Positions 33,591-42,207 of a stretch of DNA of 64,000 nt are shown here, in pieces. The DNA lies in assembly GCF_038397745.1 (NCBI RefSeq), contig NZ_CP151636.1, positions 620,001 through 684,000 on the forward strand, in the 5' to 3' direction. Position numbers and translations under genes: made by a program. The DNA is from Microbacterium sp. LWH11-1.2. Its GTDB lineage: Bacteria > Actinomycetota > Actinomycetes > Actinomycetales > Microbacteriaceae. Under the pieces are notes generated by a model. That model saw only the letters and a program-made list of their open reading frames with translations, was not told the DNA's origin and searched no databases. Every line of letters starts with the position of its first letter. Within the stretch, counting starts at the first letter, position 1.

Positions 33591-35066
33591 TCAGAGCGCA
33601 CGCCAGGTGAAGCGCCCGCCGAGCAGGGTGGCCGCGACCGGCATGTCGCGCAGCCCATCGCGGTCGCTCGCGTACGGGTCGCGATCGACGATCACGAGAT
33701 CCGCCGGCTGTCCGACGGCGACCGACGAGCGGACGGATGCCGCCAGCGCCACGTCCAGCGGCAGACGCTGCTCCGGATGCCAGGCGTCGCGGTCGCCCCG
33801 GCTGCGCGACGTCGCCGCGCTGAGCGAGATCCACGGGTCAAGCGGCGCGACCGGAGCATCCGATCCCAGCCGCAGGGACGCCCCGGCACGATGCAGCGAC
33901 CCGAACGCGAACGCGCGGCCTGTGCGCCCCGCCCAGTGGTGGTCGGCGACGTCACGGTCGTCCATCGCGTGCTCCGGCTGCACGCTCGCGATCAGCCCCA
34001 GCCGCGCGAACCGCGCGAAGTCCTCCTCGCGCACGAGCTGCGCGTGCTCGATCACACCCTTCATGCCGAGCGCCTCGAACGTGTCGAGCACCTCGGTGTT
34101 CGCCCGGTCACCGATGGCATGAACGGCGGCCCCGACTCCCGCGCCCCGCGCGCGCTCCAGCAGACGCCGAAGCTCCGCGATCGGCACGCTCTCCAGACCG
34201 CACGCGTGCGGATGCGCGGGGTCCATGGTCGGGTACGGATCCCAGCACCAGGCCGTGCGGGTGTTCAACGACCCGTCCACGATCACCTTGAGGCGTCCGA
34301 ACCGCACGAGGCCGGCCGTGTCGACGATGTCGCCGGTGCGCAGCCCGCCCGCGATCACGCCCTCCAGCCGGTCGGCCCACACGGCGATGTCCACGCGCAG
34401 TGCGTCGACGCCCTGAGCGGTCCGGTCCCGCCAGTCCGTGACATTGTCGGCGTTCTCGTAGTCGACCACGCCGACCACGCCGCGCGCGGCCGCGGCGTCG
34501 GCGGCCGCACGATACGCCGAGAGCGGGAGATCACCGGCCTGATCGAACGAGTGCAGCAGATCGATCCACGGCCCCTCGCGCAAGAGCCCGGTCTCGTCGA
34601 GGGCCAGGCCGAAGCGGGCTGCGGCCGCGCGGTTCATCCACCCGCAGTGCAGATCGCCGCTGACGAGCACGACGGGAACGTCGGAGACCGCCGCGTCGAG
34701 CGCGTCGAGCGAGGCCGGCACGGGCCACAGTCCGTCGCGGAAGCCGTAGCCCATCAGCATCCCGTCGCTGAGCGGGGCCCCGTCGGCGCGGGCGCCGCGT
34801 ACGGCGTCGAGCACGTCGGCGGCGCTGCGGGTCTCGGTCAGGTCGATGCGGCTGCGCCGGATGACGTGCTGGGTGAAGTGCACATGCGCGTCCCACAGCC
34901 CCGGCCCGACCCAGCGGCCTGCGCCGTCGACCGTCTCGCCTTCGGCATCCGTCGTTCCGGCGGGGGTGATCCTCGCGATGACGCCGTCGCGCACGACGAG
35001 GTCGATCGGCTCACCGCCGTCGTAGGGGCGGACGTTCTGGAGAGTGAGTGCGGGGGCGTCGGTCAT
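33591..35066 (-). CDS. Amidohydrolase family protein (YtcJ-like)
   Basis: A 491-residue metal-dependent hydrolase of the amidohydrolase superfamily, most like the YtcJ/N-substituted formamide deformylase group. The first metal motif is WDAHVHF (HxH), with further His-containing strands (HAIGDRAN, IEHAQLV) and a late DAPVAP aspartate. It would hydrolyse an amide or N-acyl bond of a small molecule in the cytoplasm. Last gene of the peptide operon, ten bases after the ornithine-cyclodeaminase-like gene, so its substrate probably derives from imported peptides or acylated amines. Confidence 0.87.
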   Translation of the reverse strand: MTDAPALTLQNVRPYDGGEPIDLVVRDGVIARITPAGTTDAEGETVDGAGRWVGPGLWDAHVHFTQHVIRRSRIDLTETRSAADVLDAVRGARADGAPLSDGMLMGYGFRDGLWPVPASLDALDAAVSDVPVVLVSGDLHCGWMNRAAAARFGLALDETGLLREGPWIDLLHSFDQAGDLPLSAYRAAADAAAARGVVGVVDYENADNVTDWRDRTAQGVDALRVDIAVWADRLEGVIAGGLRTGDIVDTAGLVRFGRLKVIVDGSLNTRTAWCWDPYPTMDPAHPHACGLESVPIAELRRLLERARGAGVGAAVHAIGDRANTEVLDTFEALGMKGVIEHAQLVREEDFARFARLGLIASVQPEHAMDDRDVADHHWAGRTGRAFAFGSLHRAGASLRLGSDAPVAPLDPWISLSAATSRSRGDRDAWHPEQRLPLDVALAASVRSSVAVGQPADLVIVDRDPYASDRDGLRDMPVAATLLGGRFTWRAL

Positions 35067-35076
35067 GGTGCTCCGG

Positions 35077-36105
35077 TCAGGCGACGGGGACGGGGACGGT
35101 GGTGAAGCCGAACAGATCCTTGGGATCGTCCGGTGCGGCGACGAGGTCGATCTCGCGACCCAGGTCGGTTCCGGCGATGCTCGCGCGCAGGTGCCGCAGA
35201 GCCGAGAAGTCCTCGATCGCGAACCCGACGGAGTCGAAGATCGTGATCTGCTCCCGCGATGTGCGGCCCGGCGCTGTGCCGGTGAGCACGCGCCAGAACT
35301 CGGTCACGGGGAAGTCGGGAGCGACGTTCTGGATCTCGCCCTCGACGCGCGTCTGCGGGGTGTATTCCACGAAGACCGGTCCGCGCTCCAGGATCCGCGG
35401 GTCGAGCTCGGTCTTGCCCGGGCAGTCGCCGCCGATCGTGTTGATGTGCACGCCGGGTGCGACGTCGGCATCCGTCAGCACCTGTGCGACCGCTTTGTCC
35501 GCCGTGCAGGTCGTGATGACGTCGGCACCCGCAGCCGCCTCGGAGGCCGATGCGCAGACCGTGATCTCGAAGCCGTGCGGGGTGAGATTCCGCACGAGCT
35601 TGGCGGAGGCCGCCTCGTCGACGTCGAAGACGCGGAGCGTGCGGATGCCGAGGACGGCCCGGAACGCGAGCGCCTGGAACTCGGCCTGACTGCCGGCGCC
35701 GATCATGGCCATGACCTGCGAGTCGGAGCGGGCCAGGGTTCGGGCGACCATCGCGGACGTCGCGGCGGTGCGGAGTGCGGTGAGCACGGTCATCTCGGCG
35801 AGGAACACCGGATACCCGTTGTGCACGTCGGCGAGCACGCCGAACGCGGTCACCGTCTGATAGCCGCGCCCCGGATTGAACGGGTGCCCGTTGACGTACT
35901 TGAACGCGTAGAGGTCGGGATCGCTGATCGGCATCAGCTCGATCACGCCGAACGGGGTGTGGTCGGCGACCCGGGGGCTCTTGTGGAACGACTCCCAGCG
36001 GCGGAAGTCCTCCTCGATCGTGTCGGCCATCTCGGCCATGATCCGCTCGGCGCCGTGGCGTCCGATCCAGGCCACCATGTCGGCCACTCCCACGAACGCG
36101 GTCAT
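35077..36105 (-). CDS. Ornithine cyclodeaminase/mu-crystallin family protein
   Basis: A 342-residue NAD(P)-binding protein; the dinucleotide loop is MAMIGAGSQAEFQALAF. The family includes ornithine cyclodeaminase, alanine dehydrogenase, ketimine reductase and tauropine-like enzymes, so the reaction is likely deamination or reduction of an amino or imino acid, but the exact one is open. The ATG at 36105 overlaps the stop of the PaiB-like gene. It fits an operon that imports peptides and processes released amino acids. Confidence 0.88.
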   Translation of the reverse strand: MTAFVGVADMVAWIGRHGAERIMAEMADTIEEDFRRWESFHKSPRVADHTPFGVIELMPISDPDLYAFKYVNGHPFNPGRGYQTVTAFGVLADVHNGYPVFLAEMTVLTALRTAATSAMVARTLARSDSQVMAMIGAGSQAEFQALAFRAVLGIRTLRVFDVDEAASAKLVRNLTPHGFEITVCASASEAAAGADVITTCTADKAVAQVLTDADVAPGVHINTIGGDCPGKTELDPRILERGPVFVEYTPQTRVEGEIQNVAPDFPVTEFWRVLTGTAPGRTSREQITIFDSVGFAIEDFSALRHLRASIAGTDLGREIDLVAAPDDPKDLFGFTTVPVPVA

Positions 36106-36740
36106 GCGCCCTGCTCCCTTCCGTGCACGCGCGACATCCGCGCCGCCAGGGCGGGGTTCCGATAGGGGCCCGGTTCGCCGAGCGCATCGATCACGCGGTC
36201 GACGACCTCGGCCGGCTTGTCCTGACTCATCTTCTCTTTCGCCTCGAATCGCTCGACGCGCAGTCGGAAGCCGACCGTGCCGTGCACGATGCGCTCCGCG
36301 TATGCCGCGTTCTCCAGGGTCTGCCGCATCAGGTACGGCTCGGGCAGCACGTTCTCGAAGTGCGCGACGAGCCGGTCGAGCACCCGCAGGTTCTCGTCGT
36401 CCGACAGGATCTCGGGTGTGCCGTGCAGGTGCGCCACGGCGAAGTTCCACGTCGGCACGGCGGGCGCGGTGCCGTACCACCCCGGCGAGACGTATCCCTG
36501 GGGGCCGTAGACGATCACCATCAGCTCGTGCGCGCCGAGCTCGTGCAGGCGCTCGTCGGGACGGCCGACATGGCTCACGAGCACGATGCCCTCGGCATCC
36601 TCCTCGAGCAGCAGCGGGTAGTGCGAGGCGACGAGACCCCTGCCGGGCACGAAGCTGACGATCGTGCCCCACGGGTTCTCCCGCACGAGCGTGCGCACGG
36701 TCTCGACGTCATCGAGGACGTAGTCGGGCGTGTGCCGCAT
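36102..36740 (-). CDS. PaiB-like FMN-binding protein
   Basis: A 212-residue split-barrel flavoprotein of the PaiB/FMN-binding negative transcriptional regulator family: HYPLLLEED and WNFAVAHLHG are conserved. Bacillus PaiB was described as a protease-gene repressor; many homologues are more likely flavin enzymes. It overlaps the DppDF stop by one base (TGATG) and the next start by four. In a peptide-use operon, either a regulatory or a redox role is possible. Confidence 0.85.
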   Translation of the reverse strand: MRHTPDYVLDDVETVRTLVRENPWGTIVSFVPGRGLVASHYPLLLEEDAEGIVLVSHVGRPDERLHELGAHELMVIVYGPQGYVSPGWYGTAPAVPTWNFAVAHLHGTPEILSDDENLRVLDRLVAHFENVLPEPYLMRQTLENAAYAERIVHGTVGFRLRVERFEAKEKMSQDKPAEVVDRVIDALGEPGPYRNPALAARMSRVHGREQGA

Positions 36741-38383
36741 CAGGCACCCGCGATCGCGGCGAGTCGTGCGGCCCGGCGTGCCTGCTGCACGTCGGGGTCC
36801 GGCACGGGAGCTGCGGCGAGGAGACGGCGCGTGTACGGATCCTCCGGATGCTCCAGCACCCGCGTGCGTGACCCCGCCTCGACCACGCGGCCGGTGTTGA
36901 GCACCATGACGCTGTCGCACAGCTCGTCGATCACCGCGAGATCGTGGCTGATGAACACGCACGCGAACTCGAGCCTCGCCTGCAGCTCGCGGAACACCTC
37001 CAGCACCTGCGCCTGCACCGAGACGTCGAGGGCGCTGGTCGGCTCGTCGGCGATGAGCAGCACGGGGTCGAGCGACACCGCGCGGGCGATCGCGACCCGC
37101 TGCCTCTGGCCGCCGGACAGCTCGTGCGGGTAGCGGTCGGCGCGATCGGAGAGCCCGACGGCGTCGAGAAGCTCCTCCACTCGCTCGCTCAGCGCGCGCC
37201 CGCGCAGCCCTCGGATGCTCTGCAGGGGCTCCTCGACGCTCTGGCGAGCGGTGTACCTCGGGTTGAGCGACAGGGCCGGATTCTGGAAGACGACCCCCAC
37301 GCGTCGGCGGGTGCGCCGGCGCTCGGCCCGCGACGCGGTGCGCATGTCGACGCCCTCGATCCGGATGGTGCCCTCGGTCACGGGAGCCGCGCCGATCACC
37401 GCGCGCCCGATCGTGGACTTGCCGCTGCCGGACTCGCCGACCAGCCCGAGGATCTCGCCCTTCTGCACCCGCACGCTCACGCCGTCGACCGCGCGGAACG
37501 CGCCCCGCAGACGATTGCCGTAGCTGACCACGAGGTCGTCGATCTCGAGCACTGCGGGGGCCGCGTCCAGCGAGGCGCCCGCGCCACGGGTGCCGATCCT
37601 CGGCACGGCGTCGAGCAGCTCGCGGGTGTACCCGGCCGACGGTGTGAGCAGCACGCTGCGGGCGGTGCCCTCCTCGACGCGTTCGCCGTGCCGCATCACC
37701 ACGACACGGTCGGCGAGCTCCGCCACCACACCCATGTCGTGCGTGATCAGCAGGATCGCGCGGCCCTCCCGTCGCCCGAGCCGGGCGAGCACGTCGAGCA
37801 CCTCCGCCTGCACCGTCACGTCGAGCGCCGTGGTCGGCTCGTCGGCGATGAGCAGCTGCGGGTCGGAGGCCAGGGCCATCGCGATCCCGACCCGCTGGCA
37901 CTGCCCGCCGGAGAGCTCATGGGGATACTGCTTCATGCGTCGGGCGGGGTCAGGGATGTCGACCAGCTCGAGCAGCTCGATCGCCCGCCGACGCGCGGCG
38001 CGCGTGCTCAGCGACCGATCGTGCGAGCGCACCGCCTCGACCACCTGGAATCCGATCGTGAAGACCGGGTTGAGCGAGGCGACGGGGTCCTGCGAGATCA
38101 GGGCGATCTCCGCACCGCGCACCTGCCTCAGCTCGCGCGGGGACAGCCCCAGCAGCTCGCGCCCGTGGAGCTTCACCGATCCGGTGGCCCGCGCTCCGTC
38201 GGGCAGCAGGCCGATCACGGACAGCGCGGTGACCGACTTGCCCGAGCCCGACTCCCCCACGACGGCGACGACCTCGCCGGGGGCGACGTCCAGATCGAGA
38301 CCGTGCACGACCTCGATGGGTGCGCGCGTGCCGAAGGACACCCGCAGGTCGCGCACGCGCAGAACGGCTTCAGTGGAATCCAT
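36740..38383 (-). CDS. Peptide ABC transporter ATPase with two ATP-binding domains (DppD-DppF fusion)
   Basis: A 547-residue fusion of two oligopeptide-type ATPases. Each half has Walker A GESGSGKS, the signature SGGQ(C/R)QRV and Walker B LLIADEPT(T/S)ALD; the halves join near residue 270. It energises the DppB/DppC permeases encoded upstream in the operon. Tandem fusions of this kind are common in Actinobacteria. It lies three bases after the GbsR-like regulator gene. Confidence 0.93.
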   Translation of the reverse strand: MDSTEAVLRVRDLRVSFGTRAPIEVVHGLDLDVAPGEVVAVVGESGSGKSVTALSVIGLLPDGARATGSVKLHGRELLGLSPRELRQVRGAEIALISQDPVASLNPVFTIGFQVVEAVRSHDRSLSTRAARRRAIELLELVDIPDPARRMKQYPHELSGGQCQRVGIAMALASDPQLLIADEPTTALDVTVQAEVLDVLARLGRREGRAILLITHDMGVVAELADRVVVMRHGERVEEGTARSVLLTPSAGYTRELLDAVPRIGTRGAGASLDAAPAVLEIDDLVVSYGNRLRGAFRAVDGVSVRVQKGEILGLVGESGSGKSTIGRAVIGAAPVTEGTIRIEGVDMRTASRAERRRTRRRVGVVFQNPALSLNPRYTARQSVEEPLQSIRGLRGRALSERVEELLDAVGLSDRADRYPHELSGGQRQRVAIARAVSLDPVLLIADEPTSALDVSVQAQVLEVFRELQARLEFACVFISHDLAVIDELCDSVMVLNTGRVVEAGSRTRVLEHPEDPYTRRLLAAAPVPDPDVQQARRAARLAAIAGA

Positions 38384-38386
38384 CGA

Positions 38387-38899
38387 TCACGCTTCGTCCT
38401 CGCCCGCGTCGCGGGCGCGCTTGTGCTCATGCCAGTCGGCGAGCATCTTGTGGTGGTAGTCCTGCACCCATTCGAGGTAGTCGCGACCGTTGCGCAGACG
38501 CACGGCGGCGTCGGTCTCGGTCGGGCTCAGCCACCGCAGGGCGGTGTCGAGCGAGCGGATCTCCCTGTCGAAGTAGCGGCGCTCGTTGGCGAGGAAGCTG
38601 CCCCAGGGGTCCTCCTCGGCCATGAAGTAGTGGTTCCGGTCGCCTGGCAGCGAGTGACGCCGGATGAAGTTCGTGTCGATCAGCCGCCGGGTCGCCATCG
38701 ACACCGCTCCGGTGCTGGCTCCCAGCGCAGCGGCGAGGTCGGCAGAGGAGATGAAGGGGCGATCCATGATCATCAGGTAGCCGAGCACACGTCCGTCCAT
38801 GCGAGACGTTCCGGCCATCTCCCAGATGAGCGAGATCTCCTCGGCGAACTGTCGACGGTACTGCTCGCGCTCGGCGGCTGCGGCGTTGTCCTCGGTCAT
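38387..38899 (-). CDS. GbsR/MarR-type transcriptional regulator
   Basis: A 170-residue winged helix-turn-helix protein (about 40-100: ISSADLAAALGASTGAVSMATRRL), with a helical C-terminal dimer region and a charged tail. It sits inside the peptide operon between DppC and DppDF, so it is co-expressed with the transport genes it may regulate; the AT-rich region upstream of the binding-protein gene is the obvious target. The inducer is unknown. Confidence 0.88.
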   Translation of the reverse strand: MTEDNAAAAEREQYRRQFAEEISLIWEMAGTSRMDGRVLGYLMIMDRPFISSADLAAALGASTGAVSMATRRLIDTNFIRRHSLPGDRNHYFMAEEDPWGSFLANERRYFDREIRSLDTALRWLSPTETDAAVRLRNGRDYLEWVQDYHHKMLADWHEHKRARDAGEDEA

Positions 38900-38939
38900 G
38901 TGCTCTTCCCTTCCGGCGGCGTCCCGATCAGCATGCCAC

Positions 38940-39866
38940 TCACCGTCGTTCCCTCGGATCGAAGACGCTGCGCAGCTCCTCGCCGATCGCCACCACGGCG
39001 AGCACGGTCAGCGCCAGGAGCACGCTCGGCAGCACGAGCACATGCGGCGACGCCTGGAAGACCCGCGATCCGGCCGCGATCTGCAGGCCCCAGGAGATCG
39101 CCGGCGACGACAGCCCGACACCGAGGTAGGTGAGGGTGCTCTCGGCGACGATCACGGCACCGATCGTCAGCGTGGCGAGCAGCAGCACCGGCTGCACGGC
39201 GTTGGGCAGCACGTAGCGCCCCACGATGCGTCCGGTGCTCAGCCCCATGGTCCGCGCGGCGAGCACGTGGTCGGCCTTCGCGACCGACCGCACCGACCCG
39301 CGCATCAGCCGTGCCATCATGGGCCACCCGAAGATCCCGAGCACCAGCCCGACCGTCAGCACGTTGCGGGCGCCGAGCATGTTGAGCACCACGATCGCGG
39401 CGAGCAGGAACGGGAAGCCGAGGAAGACCTCGGTCAGGCGGGAGATGATCCAGTCGGCGATCGAGCCGCCCATCCCGGCGAGCGTGCCGAGCAGCAGCGC
39501 GATCGCGAGGGCGATCGCCGTGGCGAGGAAGCCCACCGAGAGCGAGCTCTGCGCGCCGTAGACGGCGTTCGCCCAGATGTCGCAGCCCTGCACGTCGAAA
39601 CCGAACGGATGCCCGGCGATCGCGGTTCCCGCGCTGTCGGCGAGGTCGCAGGCCCGGGGGTCGCCATTGCCGAAGAGCCAGGCGAACGGCGACGGAGCCA
39701 CGGCGAACGCCACGACCACGAGCAGCACGACGGCGGCCATCCAGAAGAGCGGGCGGCGCACCAGCATCCGCCACGCGCCCTCCCGTCGCGCGACGATCGC
39801 GATCGCGGTGGTCTTCGGCATCGTGATCTTCGCGGTGCCCGGAGTCGGGTTCTGGGGATCAGGCAC
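38940..39866 (-). CDS. Dipeptide/oligopeptide ABC permease (DppC-type)
   Basis: A 308-residue permease with a cytoplasmic N-terminus, a first helix at about 40-60, a long periplasmic loop with Cys residues (DPRACDLAD, VQGCDIWAN) and the late coupling segment. I chose GTG 39866: GAGG lies seven bases upstream and it overlaps the DppB stop by eight bases. The partner is the DppB-type protein at 39859-40791. Confidence 0.9.
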   Translation of the reverse strand: MPDPQNPTPGTAKITMPKTTAIAIVARREGAWRMLVRRPLFWMAAVVLLVVVAFAVAPSPFAWLFGNGDPRACDLADSAGTAIAGHPFGFDVQGCDIWANAVYGAQSSLSVGFLATAIALAIALLLGTLAGMGGSIADWIISRLTEVFLGFPFLLAAIVVLNMLGARNVLTVGLVLGIFGWPMMARLMRGSVRSVAKADHVLAARTMGLSTGRIVGRYVLPNAVQPVLLLATLTIGAVIVAESTLTYLGVGLSSPAISWGLQIAAGSRVFQASPHVLVLPSVLLALTVLAVVAIGEELRSVFDPRERR

Positions 39867-40791
39867 GACGGATCCTCGGGTCGAGCATCGCATGGAGGGC
39901 GTCCACGATCAGCGAGGTGAGCAGGAAGATGATGATCAGCGCGGTCGAGATGCCGACGACCAACGTCGCCTCGTGGTCCCGGATCGCCAGGAACAGCAGG
40001 TTGCCGACGCCGGGGAGGTTGAAGATCCCCTCGATCACCACGGCACCGCCGAGCAGGAACCCGAGGTCCGTCGCGAGGAAGGTGGCGGTGGGGATGAGCG
40101 AGTTGCGCATGACGTGGAGTCCGATGACCCGGGACTCGCTGATGCCCTTCGAGCGGGCGGTGCGCACGTAGTCGGCGTCGAGGTTCTCGATCATCGACCC
40201 GCGCACCAGGCGCGAGACGGATGCCAGCCCGAACAGCGCGATCACGAGCGCCGGCAGCAGGTACGCGAGCGGCCACCCCTCGCGGATGCCGGCGACCGGC
40301 AGCCAGTCCAGTCGCACCCCGAACACGATCTGCGCCGTGATGCCGAGCACGAACACCGGGATGCAGCTGAGGCCGATCGAGATCACCAGGAGGCCGCGGT
40401 CGATGACCGTGCCGCGCTTGAGCGCCGACACGATGCCGACCGTGAGCCCGAGGACGATCTGGATCGTCCAGGCGGTGAGCGCGAGCGTGATCGTGACCGG
40501 CCATCGGGAGGCGAGCTGATCGGCGACGGCCCGTCCGCGCAGATCCACCCCGAGATCGCCGGTGAGCAGGTTGCCGATGTAGTTCGCGTACTGCACGAGC
40601 AGGGGCTGATCGAGCAGGTAGCGCGCGTTCAGGGCGTCGATGACGGACTGCGGCAGCTGGCGATCGCCGGCCAGGGCACGGATGGGATCGCCCGGCAGGC
40701 TGAAGACCGTGAAGTAGATGATGAACGTCACTCCGAAGAAGACGATCGCGAATCCGACCAGTCTCTGCAGCAGCTTCAGTCCGAGGCCCAC
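39859..40791 (-). CDS. Dipeptide/oligopeptide ABC permease (DppB-type)
   Basis: A 310-residue permease of the DppB/OppB family with the N-terminal FxxTFIIYFxVFxLPGDPIRALAGD pattern and six helices. It overlaps the upstream M14 peptidase gene by 16 bases and the DppC-type gene by eight, pointing to translational coupling of uptake and hydrolysis. The ligand is likely an oligopeptide or peptide-like compound. Confidence 0.92.
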   Translation of the reverse strand: MGLGLKLLQRLVGFAIVFFGVTFIIYFTVFSLPGDPIRALAGDRQLPQSVIDALNARYLLDQPLLVQYANYIGNLLTGDLGVDLRGRAVADQLASRWPVTITLALTAWTIQIVLGLTVGIVSALKRGTVIDRGLLVISIGLSCIPVFVLGITAQIVFGVRLDWLPVAGIREGWPLAYLLPALVIALFGLASVSRLVRGSMIENLDADYVRTARSKGISESRVIGLHVMRNSLIPTATFLATDLGFLLGGAVVIEGIFNLPGVGNLLFLAIRDHEATLVVGISTALIIIFLLTSLIVDALHAMLDPRIRRA

Positions 40792-42182
40792 CGGCTCGCC
40801 CCTTCGAGCTGTGCGTGCGCGGCCAGGATCGCGCCGTACTGCACGCCGACCACGGCGCTCAGCGGCAGCGGTCGGGAGCTCCCCGCCTGGAGGGCGCCCT
40901 CGAGCCAGCCGTCGAACAGGTCCTGGGCCTCGACGGCCGCGCGGCGCAGCTCGGGCGCCGCGGTCCCCGCCTCGACCTCGGCGCGCAGCGCCCGCACCAG
41001 CATCCCGCCCCAGCGCAGGCGATGCAGGCGCACGAGGCCGGACAGCGCCTCGACCTCGGAGACGGTCGCGACCCGGTCGGACTCCTGGGCGGCGCGGGCG
41101 ACGTTCTCCTCCCCGGCGGCGGTCGCGGCGGGGGCGAACACGCGGGCGGCGCGCAGCAGCGGGGTGTCCAGGCGCAGGAAGGGCGTGACCAGGTCGACGA
41201 GCGCCGTGAGCCGAGCACCGGTCTCCTGCAGCGCCTCACCGGACTCGCGCAGCACGTCGCGGTAGAGCGTCTCGGTCGGGGTGGTGTCGTCGGCGAGCGG
41301 GTCGCTGAACTGCGGCAGCTCGGCGATCAGCGAGAGCGTGCCGTACTTCTGCGCATACGAGGTCGAGGCGTCGCCGGCGGAACCCGGCGGGTAGGGATCG
41401 AGTCCGTAGGCCTCGGTCCAGTCGTACGCGTCCTGCAGCGTGCCCATCTCGTAGATGGCCGGCGCGAGGACGGTGAAGTGCGCGCCCTCGGCCTCGCCCG
41501 TGTGCAGCGGCACGCCGAGGGCTGCGGGCAGCGCGTGCAGCAGCGGATACAGGGCGGGAACCGCACGCGAGAGATAGAAGTACGCGCCCCCGCCCTCGCT
41601 GTTGTGCAGCGGGACGTACAGGTCGGGCTTGGCGGTGTCGATCGCGCGGGCGAGGGCCTGGGTCTCGGGCATCATCGCGTCGAAGTACGCCTTCTTGTAC
41701 GAGAACGGGAAGGTCCACTCGACCTGCTCGTCCGGCGCCGGGCGGTAGAACTCCCGCGCGTACCGCTCGCGGTCCGAGGGGTCGGCGAACCAGCCCTCGT
41801 TGAGCCGCATGCCGTCGGGGTCCGCGCACGGCACGATGTGCCAGGTGGTGTCGAGCTGCGCGCGGAACGCGGCATCCGACGTCAGCTGTTCGGTCAGGTG
41901 CAGGATCGTCAGCGAGCCGATCGGCTCGTTCGGGTGCACACCGCCCACGATGAGCGCCGAGCGCGCGCCGTCGCCGATCGAGTAGAGCGAGATCGGCTCG
42001 CCGAGGCGGCTGGTGCCGATCCGCTGCACGCTGATCAGAGCGGGATGCTGCGCGCGGAGCGACTCCATCTGCTCGTTGAGCGCGTCGACGGTGGGGAAGG
42101 ACGTGTGGTCCGGTGCCGCGCCGGCACGACGGAGGATGTCCTCCGTCGTGCCGGCGGTCGGTGCCGCTGCGGAATCGTGCAC
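40776..42182 (-). CDS. M14-family zinc carboxypeptidase, cytoplasmic
   Basis: A 468-residue metallocarboxypeptidase. Zinc ligands fit His83 and Glu86 (HPNE) and His193 (PLHNSEGG); Glu288 in IAELPQ is the probable catalytic base. No signal peptide is visible, so it acts inside the cell on imported peptides. The GTG start at 42182 has only a weak ribosome-binding site, and a perfect 18-base inverted repeat begins 26 bases into the gene. A domain-free helical tail from about 290 may mediate oligomerisation. Being between the binding protein and permease genes, it likely trims the imported peptide. Confidence 0.86.
   Translation of the reverse strand: MHDSAAAPTAGTTEDILRRAGAAPDHTSFPTVDALNEQMESLRAQHPALISVQRIGTSRLGEPISLYSIGDGARSALIVGGVHPNEPIGSLTILHLTEQLTSDAAFRAQLDTTWHIVPCADPDGMRLNEGWFADPSDRERYAREFYRPAPDEQVEWTFPFSYKKAYFDAMMPETQALARAIDTAKPDLYVPLHNSEGGGAYFYLSRAVPALYPLLHALPAALGVPLHTGEAEGAHFTVLAPAIYEMGTLQDAYDWTEAYGLDPYPPGSAGDASTSYAQKYGTLSLIAELPQFSDPLADDTTPTETLYRDVLRESGEALQETGARLTALVDLVTPFLRLDTPLLRAARVFAPAATAAGEENVARAAQESDRVATVSEVEALSGLVRLHRLRWGGMLVRALRAEVEAGTAAPELRRAAVEAQDLFDGWLEGALQAGSSRPLPLSAVVGVQYGAILAAHAQLEGASRWASD
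42119..42156 (-). repeat. Perfect 18-base inverted repeat at the start of the M14 gene
   Basis: CGCCGGCACGACGGAGGA and TCCTCCGTCGTGCCGGCG flank only TG (38 bases). It covers codons 9-22 of the M14 peptidase gene and lies 52 bases after the stop of the binding-protein gene. In RNA it would form a very stable hairpin that could end or slow transcription, or block early translation, so the binding protein would be made in excess. Confidence 0.85.
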
Positions 42183-42207
42183 GGGGTGTGGTTCTCTCTG
42201 GATCGGA

